Assembly (NCBI GenBank): GCA_903878475.1
Contig: CAIRHQ010000181.1
Coordinates: forward strand, 1 to 34,718
Direction of reading: 5' to 3'
Length of the DNA: 34,718 nucleotides
From: an uncultured Bacteroidota bacterium
GTDB lineage: Bacteria; Bacteroidota; Bacteroidia; Chitinophagales; Chitinophagaceae
Shown here piece by piece: positions 24,971 to 32,953 of this stretch (the stretch's first letter is position 1; each line of letters begins with the position of its first letter). A model generated the notes under the pieces. The model was not told the origin of the DNA, searched no databases, and saw only the letters and a list, made by a program, of their open reading frames with translations. The translations under genes were made by a program, and so were the position numbers.

Positions 24971-27103
24971 TTATTTTTGACTGTTAGTGTTTGATTTCCC
25001 AATATCGGTACCCAGCCTTTGTAAATAAGCAATCACGGCGATGACCTCCTTCGTAGCAGGAACATCAATACCTTCTATTTTCAGGTTGATCCTGATTCCG
25101 TTTGCCTGCGCAGTCAGGTCGGCATTGGCCTGTGTATCATATCCCTTAGGATAAGGTACACCCAGCGTTTGCATGGCCCTTATTTTAGCAGGTGTTGTAC
25201 TGATATCAAGGTCTTGCTCGATCATAAATGCATAAGGAGGCATGATCGAACCTTCGCTCATGGAAGATGGTTCACGCAAGTGGCGGAAATGCCATCCATC
25301 CGATTTTTTCAGGTTACCTGAACCCTCTCTTCCCAGATCAGGACCGGTACGTTTACTTCCCCACTGGAATGGATGATCATACACAAATTCTCCTGCTTTT
25401 GAGTATTCTCCATATCGCTCTGTTTCGCTTCGGAAAGGACGGATCATCTGAGAGTGGCATACATAACAACCCTCTCTAACATAAATATCTCTTCCCTGTA
25501 ATTCAAGTGGAGTATATGGTTTAACGCTGGTAATCGTAGGTACATTCGACTTTATCAGGAATGTGGGTACCAACTCAATAAGTCCACCAATCAGGATCAC
25601 CACTAAACTCAGGATCATGAACTGAATAGGACGACGCTCGATCCAGCGATGCCAATGTTCGCCTGCATGTGGGGCCATTGACTTTTCAATAGGAGCCGCT
25701 TCTGCTGCTTCATTAGCCACCAGTGTTCCGGACTTAACTGTTTTATAAATATTGTACACCAATAAAACAGCACCGGTTAGGTATAATACACCACCCAGTG
25801 AACGCATGAAGTAGAAAGGCTTCATATAAGTCACTGTTTCCAGGAAAGTGTATTTCAACTGTCCTGCTTCAGTGAATTGTTTCCACATTAAACTTTGTTG
25901 GATACCGGCCCAATACATAGGAATGGCCCAAAAAAGGATACCCAAAGTAGCCAGCCAGAAATGGCGGTTGGCCATTTTCTTAGAATACAATTCAGTTTTG
26001 AAAATTCTTGGAATCAGCCAGTACAACACACCAAAGGTGAGCATACCGTTCCATCCCAATGCCCCAATATGTACGTGGGCAACTACCCAATCAGTATAGT
26101 GACTTACTGCACTAACACTCTTCAACGAAAGCATAGGACCTTCAAATGTAGCCATACCATATGCGGTTACTGCTACCACCATGAATTTAAGAATTACATC
26201 ATCACGCACCCTGTCCCAGGCACCACGAAGTGTAAGTAATCCATTGATCATACCTCCCCAGCTTGGGAAGATGAGCATCACAGAGAAAACAACACCCAGT
26301 GATTGCGCCCAGTTTGGAAGGGCAGTATATAATAAATGGTGAGGACCTGCCCAGATATATAAAAAGATGAGGGCCCAGAAGTGAATGATCGATAAACGAT
26401 AAGAATACACAGGACGATTGGCTGCCTTTGGCATGAAATAATACATCAAACCAAGGTAGGGCGTGGTGAGGAAGAATGCTACTGCATTATGACCATACCA
26501 CCATTGTACCAATGCATCCTGCACACCAGAATAAAAACTATAACTTTTCAACCAGGTATAAGGCAATTCACCTGAACGAACGAGGTGAAGCACCGCCACG
26601 GTGATGAATGTTGCGATATAGAACCAAATGGCTACATACAAATGTTTTTCCCTTCTTTTAATGATGGTACCAAACATATTCCAACCGAAAATAACCCAGA
26701 TCACGGTGATGGCCAGATCGATCGGCCAGATCAACTCGGCATACTCAGCACCATTGGTTAATCCAAGTGGAAGCGTAATCGCAGCCGATACAATGATCAA
26801 CTGCCAGCCCCAGAAATGGATATTGCTCAGTACATCACTGAACATCCTGGCCTTGCAAAGCCGTTGCAAAGAATAGTAAACTCCCATGAAGAGCCCATTG
26901 CCCACGAAGGCAAAGATCACAGCATTGGTATGCAGAGGCCTTAGCCTGCCGAAAGAACCATACTGCGTGATGTTCAGCTGGGGAAATACCAATTCCAATG
27001 CTACCCAGAGACCGGCCAGCATACCTACAACCCCCCATAGAATGGTGGCGTATGCGAAATTTTTTACAATCCGGTTGTCGTAATAAAATTTTTCTACCTG
27101 CAT
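24971..27103 (-). CDS. ccoNO: cbb3-type cytochrome c oxidase subunit I/II fusion (CcoN-CcoO)
   Basis: 710 aa; CcoN heme-copper segments (RPLHTNAVIFAFVGNGLF, VQWWYGHNAVAFFLTTPYLG, YTDWVVAHVHIGALGWNG) followed by a CcoO domain (YVREGCYVCHSQMIRPFRSETERYGEYSKAGE). Confidence 0.96.
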   Translation of the reverse strand: MQVEKFYYDNRIVKNFAYATILWGVVGMLAGLWVALELVFPQLNITQYGSFGRLRPLHTNAVIFAFVGNGLFMGVYYSLQRLCKARMFSDVLSNIHFWGWQLIIVSAAITLPLGLTNGAEYAELIWPIDLAITVIWVIFGWNMFGTIIKRREKHLYVAIWFYIATFITVAVLHLVRSGELPYTWLKSYSFYSGVQDALVQWWYGHNAVAFFLTTPYLGLMYYFMPKAANRPVYSYRLSIIHFWALIFLYIWAGPHHLLYTALPNWAQSLGVVFSVMLIFPSWGGMINGLLTLRGAWDRVRDDVILKFMVVAVTAYGMATFEGPMLSLKSVSAVSHYTDWVVAHVHIGALGWNGMLTFGVLYWLIPRIFKTELYSKKMANRHFWLATLGILFWAIPMYWAGIQQSLMWKQFTEAGQLKYTFLETVTYMKPFYFMRSLGGVLYLTGAVLLVYNIYKTVKSGTLVANEAAEAAPIEKSMAPHAGEHWHRWIERRPIQFMILSLVVILIGGLIELVPTFLIKSNVPTITSVKPYTPLELQGRDIYVREGCYVCHSQMIRPFRSETERYGEYSKAGEFVYDHPFQWGSKRTGPDLGREGSGNLKKSDGWHFRHLREPSSMSEGSIMPPYAFMIEQDLDISTTPAKIRAMQTLGVPYPKGYDTQANADLTAQANGIRINLKIEGIDVPATKEVIAVIAYLQRLGTDIGKSNTNSQK

Positions 27104-27107
27104 GTAA

Positions 27108-27284
27108 CTAGTTTTTGGTTTGTGTTAAATTGGCATCAGCCTTGGGCTCATCGTCAAACAACATCCGTACAGATGGAGTGTAATCGTCGTCGAACTGACC
27201 ATTCTTTACACTCCATAAAAAAGCGGCAAGAAAACTCCCTGCCACCAGTATACTAATACCGATAAGTATGAATAAGACGCTCAA
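27108..27284 (-). CDS. ccoS: cbb3-type cytochrome oxidase assembly protein CcoS
   Basis: SVLFILIGISILVAGSFLAAFLWSVKNGQFDDDYTPSVRMLFDD. The start is probably TTG at 27284; the ORF-track start at 27323 (also TTG) lies upstream of the inferred transcription start. Confidence 0.9.
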   Translation of the reverse strand: MSVLFILIGISILVAGSFLAAFLWSVKNGQFDDDYTPSVRMLFDDEPKADANLTQTKN

Positions 27285-27302
27285 TAGTGATGTTTTACCT
27301 TC

Positions 27303-27346
27303 CAAAAATATAAGAGCTACCAAAAAATCGGAATGACCGTTGTCAA
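27303..27346 (-). promoter_or_regulatory. Candidate cco operon promoter with FNR/CRP-like dyad
   Basis: Minus strand TTGAC-AACG-GTCAT (27333-27346), then TATTTTTG -7 box (27303-27310); no TTTG at -33. The dyad is centred about 40 bp from the inferred start. Confidence 0.5.
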
Positions 27347-27418
27347 AGGTTTAGATGATATAAATCAGTAGCTTTCATTTGGTTTTGGTCTAATTTTATA
27401 TAGACAAACTTATAATAT

Positions 27419-27646
27419 ATGAGTAAATTTTCAAAAATAGGCTTCGTATTTCTTGCTGGTGCTGCAATTGGTGCCATTGCCGGAATTCTGCTTGCCCCGG
27501 ATAAAGGTTCGGAAACCCGTAAAAAGATGGCCGACAAGGCCAAGGACTGGGGAGACGCTGTTAAAGAAAAAGCCCAAAAAGGCTTTGAAGAAGTAAACAA
27601 TATGAAGGAAAATTTTGTAAAAAAGTCGGAAGAAAGGTTTTCCTGA
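27419..27646 (+). CDS. YtxH domain-containing protein
   Basis: 75 aa; FVFLAGAAIGAIAGILLAPDKGSETRKKMADKAKDWGDAVKEKAQK. Confidence 0.9.
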   Translation: MSKFSKIGFVFLAGAAIGAIAGILLAPDKGSETRKKMADKAKDWGDAVKEKAQKGFEEVNNMKENFVKKSEERFS

Positions 27647-27693
27647 CCCGTTTTTCTCACCAATCGGTCAATATTAATGCTATAAGATTGGTA

Positions 27694-27701
27694 TACCTTT
27701 G
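27694..27701 (+). promoter_or_regulatory. -7 box TACCTTTG upstream of the 27744 gene
   Basis: Perfect TAnnTTTG; supports translation start at 27744 rather than 27699. Confidence 0.45.
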
Positions 27702-27743
27702 GTAAAAGCCACCCATTTCAGTATAGCATTTGCGACTACCAAT

Positions 27744-28100
27744 ATGGAAAAAGATCCCAATCAATTTGAACAACTATACCAGGACATTCGCGAATATGTG
27801 AATATCCGGCAGGAGTTATTGAAACTTCAGGTAACAGAAAAGTCTACCCGATTTACTGCCCACCTGATCTCTTTCCTGATCATCATCCCTTTTTTCTTTT
27901 TGGCATTTCTTTTTATCAGTTTTGCCCTTGCACATTTGTTTGCGGAATGGTGGGGACATGAATATGCGGGATACCTCACGGTTACGCTATTATACCTGAT
28001 CATTGGGATGATTCTCCTGATCTTCAGGAAGCGTTTATTGGTAAAGCCCCTGAAAAATGGCATGATCAAAATGATCTTTTCAAAAAAAACGGATGACTGA
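27744..28100 (+). CDS. Phage-holin-superfamily-like (Actinobacterial holin/DUF1469-type) membrane protein
   Basis: MEKDPNQFEQLYQDIREYVNIRQELLKLQVTEKSTRFTAHLISFLIIIPFFFLAFLFISFALAHLFAEWWGHEYAGYL...; two TM hairpins. Confidence 0.7.
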   Translation: MEKDPNQFEQLYQDIREYVNIRQELLKLQVTEKSTRFTAHLISFLIIIPFFFLAFLFISFALAHLFAEWWGHEYAGYLTVTLLYLIIGMILLIFRKRLLVKPLKNGMIKMIFSKKTDD

Positions 28101-28482
28101 TATCAAAAACAGTAAAGATCTCCATGCTGCCATTGCACAATTGCAGGCTGATGTTCAACAACAGGAACATCGGATCAAAGCTGATTTCCATGCCCTCAAG
28201 GAACAATTCAAACCAGCCAATATATTGTCTAATAGTTTTGAAAAGATCACTGGTGTTCCCATCCTTCAAAAAAAGGGTGGCATTGCTGGTGGAATAATTA
28301 AAATTGGACTATCCCTCCTATTGGGAAAGATCATGGTGAAGGCTGAAGAAAAACTGGAGCACCAGGTGTACGACCTGATCGATCAGGGTTTCGACAAATT
28401 GAAAAACTTTTTGTCAACCCGTTTCCAAAAATCACCTGAGAAAGAAGAACCACCAGCTTTTGAAAATGAATTCAATGATTAA
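28093..28482 (+). CDS. Hypothetical protein translationally coupled to the holin-like gene
   Basis: 129 aa; overlaps the upstream gene by 8 nt; Gly-rich hydrophobic segment GGIAGGIIKIGLSLLLGKIMVKAEEKLEHQ. Confidence 0.7.
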   Translation: MTDIKNSKDLHAAIAQLQADVQQQEHRIKADFHALKEQFKPANILSNSFEKITGVPILQKKGGIAGGIIKIGLSLLLGKIMVKAEEKLEHQVYDLIDQGFDKLKNFLSTRFQKSPEKEEPPAFENEFND

Positions 28483-28485
28483 CCT

Positions 28486-29583
28486 ATGCAAAGCATTCAC
28501 ATGAGATTAATATTCTTCATTGCCTTAACCCTTGCCTGTTTCTCTTCCTGCAAAAAAGCCAAAGAAAAAACACAGGTTTCCAGTGCCAATATCACCGAAT
28601 CGGTGTATGCATCCGGCATTGTAAAAAGCAAAAATCAATACCAGGTTTTTTCAACAGTGAACGGATTGATCGCCAAACTGCTGGTAACCGAAGGCGATAC
28701 TGTTAAGAAAGGTGATCCCATCATCATCATTTCAAATGAAATACAGCAACTGAATAATGAAAATGCACAACTGGCGGCCCAGTTCGCAGCAGCCAATATC
28801 AATTCCGATAAACTGAACGAATTAAATGCGAATATCGAGTTGGCCAAGATCAAAATGAACAATGATCAATCGCTGTTACAAAGACAACGAAACCTTTGGA
28901 CCCAGGGCATCGGTTCAAAAAATGAGCTGGACCAACGGGAACTTTCCTATAACAACTCCACCACTGCCTATCAGGCTGCACAGATGCGCTACAATGACCT
29001 GAAAAAACAATTGCAATTCAGTTCCGCACAGTCGCAAAAAAGCCTACAGATCAGCAGCAGTATAGCAAAAGATTATACCCTCAAAAGCAACAACAGCGGC
29101 AGGGTCTACAGCCTGTTGAAAAAACAGGGTGAACTGGTCAATACCCAGGGCCCGGTGGCCATCATTGGAGATGCCCATGCCTTTATGCTGGAACTGCAAG
29201 TAGATGAATACGATATTGCCAAAATCAGGTTGGGACAGCATATTGCGATTAGCCTCGACAGTTATAAAGGGCAGGCATTTGACGCAGTGGTCACCAAGAT
29301 CAACCCATTGATGAATGACCGAACCCGGTCGTTTACCATTGAAGCAGATTTTGTTACCGAGCCCGCTTCCCTATTCCCCAATCTTTCCGTGGAAGCCAAT
29401 ATCATCATTCAAACAAAAGAAAAAGCATTGCTGATACCCCGTAATTTTTTGGTCAATGATACCACGGTGATCTTAGAAAATAATGAAAAAAGAAAAATTA
29501 CCACCGGATTAAAAGATTATCAGCGGGTTGAGGTACTGAGCGGATTAAACAATGGTGATATCATCCTCAAGCCGGTGAAATGA
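28486..29583 (+). CDS. Efflux periplasmic adaptor (HlyD/MacA/DevB-like) lipoprotein
   Basis: Lipobox ACFSSCKK; biotinyl-lipoyl-like GLIAKLLVTEGDTVKKGDPIIIISN; coiled coil; C-terminal beta domain. Start may be 28501. Confidence 0.88.
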   Translation: MQSIHMRLIFFIALTLACFSSCKKAKEKTQVSSANITESVYASGIVKSKNQYQVFSTVNGLIAKLLVTEGDTVKKGDPIIIISNEIQQLNNENAQLAAQFAAANINSDKLNELNANIELAKIKMNNDQSLLQRQRNLWTQGIGSKNELDQRELSYNNSTTAYQAAQMRYNDLKKQLQFSSAQSQKSLQISSSIAKDYTLKSNNSGRVYSLLKKQGELVNTQGPVAIIGDAHAFMLELQVDEYDIAKIRLGQHIAISLDSYKGQAFDAVVTKINPLMNDRTRSFTIEADFVTEPASLFPNLSVEANIIIQTKEKALLIPRNFLVNDTTVILENNEKRKITTGLKDYQRVEVLSGLNNGDIILKPVK

Positions 29584-30839
29584 ATTACAAATTAATTTTC
29601 AACATCGCAAAATCGCTGTTACTCGCCAGGTGGAAACAAACCCTGGTGGCCGCTATTGGTGTAACGTTCAGCATCACCATGTTCATCACCTTGTTGAGTT
29701 TTATGACCGGGCTCAACGATCTTCTCGACGGACTGATCCTCAACCGTACCCCGCATGTACGATTGTTCAACGACATCAAACCCAATAAACATCAGCCCAT
29801 CAATAGCACGGTAACTTATGGAAAGGATTACAATTTTATCAATTCTATAAAATCAAGTTCGAGCCGTCAGGAAATTTACAACAGCGGTGCCATTATGGAA
29901 TCCCTGACTAAAGATGTTAATGTGATGGGGCTTGCGCCAAAGATCATTGCTCCCGTTTTTTTTAATGACGGCTCCATCGATATCACCGGCGTGATCAATG
30001 GCATTGATGTGGAAGAAGAAAGCAGATTATTGCATTTCAACGAATATGTTACAACAGGCAACCCGCTCGATCTGAAAAATGTTTCCAACAGCATTATTTT
30101 AGGAAAAGGTTTGGCCGACAAGTTAATCGCCAACATTGGAGATGTTGTGCAGATCACTACTTCCAAGGGTGAACGGTTTCAATTAAAAGTGATCGGTTTC
30201 TTTCAGTCGGGCCTTCTCGAATTCGACAAAACCCAAAGCTTTGCCACCCTAGGCACGGTGCAAAAAATTCTGGGCAAACCCAATTCCTATATCACCGACA
30301 TTCAGGTAAAACTGTATGATATCAAAAAAGCACCTGCCCTTGCCCGTGAGTATACCCAACTGTATGGCGCCGATGCTGAAGATATTCAAACCGCCAATTC
30401 ACAATTTGAAACCGGCAGTTTTGTTCGTTCCCTGATCTCTTATGCTGTGGGCATCACCTTGCTGGTGGTAGCCGGCTTTGGCATTTACAATATATTGAAC
30501 ATGATGATCTATGAGAAGATGGATTCCATCGCCATCCTAAAAGCCACTGGCTTTTCGGGAACCGATGTGAAACGCATCTTCCTGGTGATTGCACTGACCA
30601 TTGGTTTATTTGGGGGAACACTCGGACTGGCATTTGGATTTCTGTTATCCTCGGTGATCGACCAGATCCCTTTTAACACAGCAGCTTTACCCACCGTAAC
30701 CACTTATCCCATCAACTATAATCCGGTATTTTATTTAATCGGTTCATCATTTTCACTGATCACTACCTACCTGGCTGGATTTTTCCCTGCCAGAAAGGCA
30801 AGTAAAGTGGATCCGGTGATCATCATAAGAGGAAAATAA
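29580..30839 (+). CDS. ABC transporter permease (FtsX/LolC/DevC-like)
   Basis: N-terminal TM, large periplasmic domain, three C-terminal TMs (YAVGITLLVVAGFGIYNILNMMIYEKMDSIAILKATGFSGTDVKRIFL); ATGA overlap with the adaptor. Confidence 0.88.
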   Translation: MNYKLIFNIAKSLLLARWKQTLVAAIGVTFSITMFITLLSFMTGLNDLLDGLILNRTPHVRLFNDIKPNKHQPINSTVTYGKDYNFINSIKSSSSRQEIYNSGAIMESLTKDVNVMGLAPKIIAPVFFNDGSIDITGVINGIDVEEESRLLHFNEYVTTGNPLDLKNVSNSIILGKGLADKLIANIGDVVQITTSKGERFQLKVIGFFQSGLLEFDKTQSFATLGTVQKILGKPNSYITDIQVKLYDIKKAPALAREYTQLYGADAEDIQTANSQFETGSFVRSLISYAVGITLLVVAGFGIYNILNMMIYEKMDSIAILKATGFSGTDVKRIFLVIALTIGLFGGTLGLAFGFLLSSVIDQIPFNTAALPTVTTYPINYNPVFYLIGSSFSLITTYLAGFFPARKASKVDPVIIIRGK

Positions 30840-30840
30840 T

Positions 30841-31518
30841 ATGAGCGACATCATTCTTGAAGCCAGGGGCATCTGCAAATATTTCTACGATCCGGTTAAG
30901 GTTAAAGTATTGAATGAGATCAACTTCAGCATCAACAAAGGTGATTTTGTGGCCGTAACTGGAAAGTCGGGATGCGGAAAATCAACCCTGCTTTATATCC
31001 TATCCACCATGGATACTGATTACGAAGGCGAACTACTGATCGATGGAGAACTCATGAAAGGAAAAAAAGAAAAACAACTGGCTCGCATCAGAAATGAAAA
31101 AATCGGCTTCGTTTTCCAGTTTCATTACCTGCTCAATGAATTCAGTGTACTAAAAAATGTGATGTTGCCCGGTTTAAAACTTGGCAAATACAGTGATACA
31201 GAAGTAGCTGACCGGGCCATGGAAAAATTAAAAATGCTGGGCATTGAAAATCTGGGTATGAAAAAAGCCAATCAGTTGTCGGGCGGCGAAAAACAACGGG
31301 TAGCCATTGCCCGTGCGCTCATCAACGACCCGCTGATCATCATGGGCGATGAACCCACCGGAAATCTTGATAAAAAGAACAGTGAGATCGTTTTCGATAT
31401 TTTTAAAGAACTGGCCGAACGGTATAAGCAAACGCTGTTGATCGTTACCCATGACCAGGGCTTTGCAGCTAACACACATCGCATCATTGAAATGGAAGAT
31501 GGAAAGATCATTAAATAA
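30841..31518 (+). CDS. ABC transporter ATP-binding protein (LolD/MacB/DevA-like)
   Basis: Walker A GKSGCGKST, LSGGEKQRVAIARALIN, Walker B IIMGDEPTGNLD. Confidence 0.93.
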   Translation: MSDIILEARGICKYFYDPVKVKVLNEINFSINKGDFVAVTGKSGCGKSTLLYILSTMDTDYEGELLIDGELMKGKKEKQLARIRNEKIGFVFQFHYLLNEFSVLKNVMLPGLKLGKYSDTEVADRAMEKLKMLGIENLGMKKANQLSGGEKQRVAIARALINDPLIIMGDEPTGNLDKKNSEIVFDIFKELAERYKQTLLIVTHDQGFAANTHRIIEMEDGKIIK

Positions 31519-31547
31519 AACAGATCCATGCACCCCAATCGCCTTTC

Positions 31548-32801
31548 ATGAAATCAAAAAATAGGTTAACGGCATTTTGGAAAATACTGGGCCCCGGCCT
31601 CATTACCGGAGCCAGCGATGATGATCCCTCGGGCATTGCCACATACTCGCAGGCGGGTGCTAAATTCGGACTCACCACCTTATGGGCCGCAGTGGTTTCT
31701 TATCCATTGATGTATGTGATCCAGGAAATGTGCGCAAGGATCGGTATTGTAACCAACCGAGGACTGGCGGGTGTGGTAAAAGACAATTACCCTAAATGGG
31801 TATTATATGTATTGCTGTTATTCAGTTGTCCGGCCATCATTCTTAATATCGCAGCTGATATTGCCGGCATGGGAGCCGTTAGTCACCTGATCTTTCCAGC
31901 TGTTCCCGCCCCCTTCTTCAGCATTGGCTTTACGCTACTGCTCCTATTCGTTACCGTTAAATTATCGTATCGAAAGCTGGCGGCCATCATGAAATGGCTT
32001 TGCCTGGTATTACTGGTATACCTGGTTGTTCCCTTCCTTTCTCATCAGGATATAAAACATATCATCCGCAGTACTTTTATACCAAATTTTTCGCTCACCA
32101 AAGATTATATGATGGTGCTCGTGGGTGTACTGGGTACTACCATCTCGCCTTATCTTTTTTTCTGGCAAACTTCCATGGAAACTGAAATATATCAAGGAAG
32201 AAAAAAGCATATCATCCTGGATAAATTTATCCTGCCCAATATGAAAAAAGACATCCGCTATGGCATGTTCTTTTCGGTGATGATCATGTATTTTATTACC
32301 CTCACCGCAGGCACGGTACTGCACAATAATGGCGTACTGGAGATCAATACTGTTGAAGATGCAGCAAAAGCCCTGCAACCATTGGCAGGCGATATGGCCT
32401 ATTCCTTGTTTGCGATTGGTGTGATTGGCATCAGTTTTCTGGCGATCCCGGTATTGGCCGGATCCTTATCCTATATCATTACCGAAACCCTGGGATGGAA
32501 AGAAGGGCTGAACAAAAAATTTCATGAAGCCAAAGAGTTTTATGGGGTGATGATCGTTTCTACCCTACTCGGACTGATATTACAATTGGCAGGTATCGAT
32601 CCTGTAAAAGCCCTGTTGTATACCGCCATTTTATATGGCATCACCGCACCGGTAATGATCGGCATCATCCTGCATATCTGCAACAGCAAAAAGATCATGG
32701 AAGAATATACCAATAGCCTCTACAAGAACATCATTGGCATGATCGCCCTCTTGCTGATGGCCGCATCGGCAGTATTACTGGCCGTGTTCATCCTGAGGTA
32801 A
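31548..32801 (+). CDS. NRAMP-family divalent metal transporter, atypical substrate-site motifs
   Basis: GPGLITGASDDDPSGIATYSQAGAKFG; VLGTTISPYLFFWQTSMETE; polytopic 417 aa. Confidence 0.85.
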   Translation: MKSKNRLTAFWKILGPGLITGASDDDPSGIATYSQAGAKFGLTTLWAAVVSYPLMYVIQEMCARIGIVTNRGLAGVVKDNYPKWVLYVLLLFSCPAIILNIAADIAGMGAVSHLIFPAVPAPFFSIGFTLLLLFVTVKLSYRKLAAIMKWLCLVLLVYLVVPFLSHQDIKHIIRSTFIPNFSLTKDYMMVLVGVLGTTISPYLFFWQTSMETEIYQGRKKHIILDKFILPNMKKDIRYGMFFSVMIMYFITLTAGTVLHNNGVLEINTVEDAAKALQPLAGDMAYSLFAIGVIGISFLAIPVLAGSLSYIITETLGWKEGLNKKFHEAKEFYGVMIVSTLLGLILQLAGIDPVKALLYTAILYGITAPVMIGIILHICNSKKIMEEYTNSLYKNIIGMIALLLMAASAVLLAVFILR

Positions 32802-32953
32802 TAAATATTAATAATTTCTATAACAAAATTTTAAACATATCCGCAGCCAATCAACAATACCTGCTTGACTGATAATAATTTTATGTTTTCCTAACATTTG
32901 TCACCCGATGATTATGCAATAAGTTGTTACTTTGCCCACCATTAAATAATAAT

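Noticed and set aside
27744-28100. Phage holin as evidence of a prophage
   Set aside because: This membrane family is common in chromosomes; no other phage genes are nearby.
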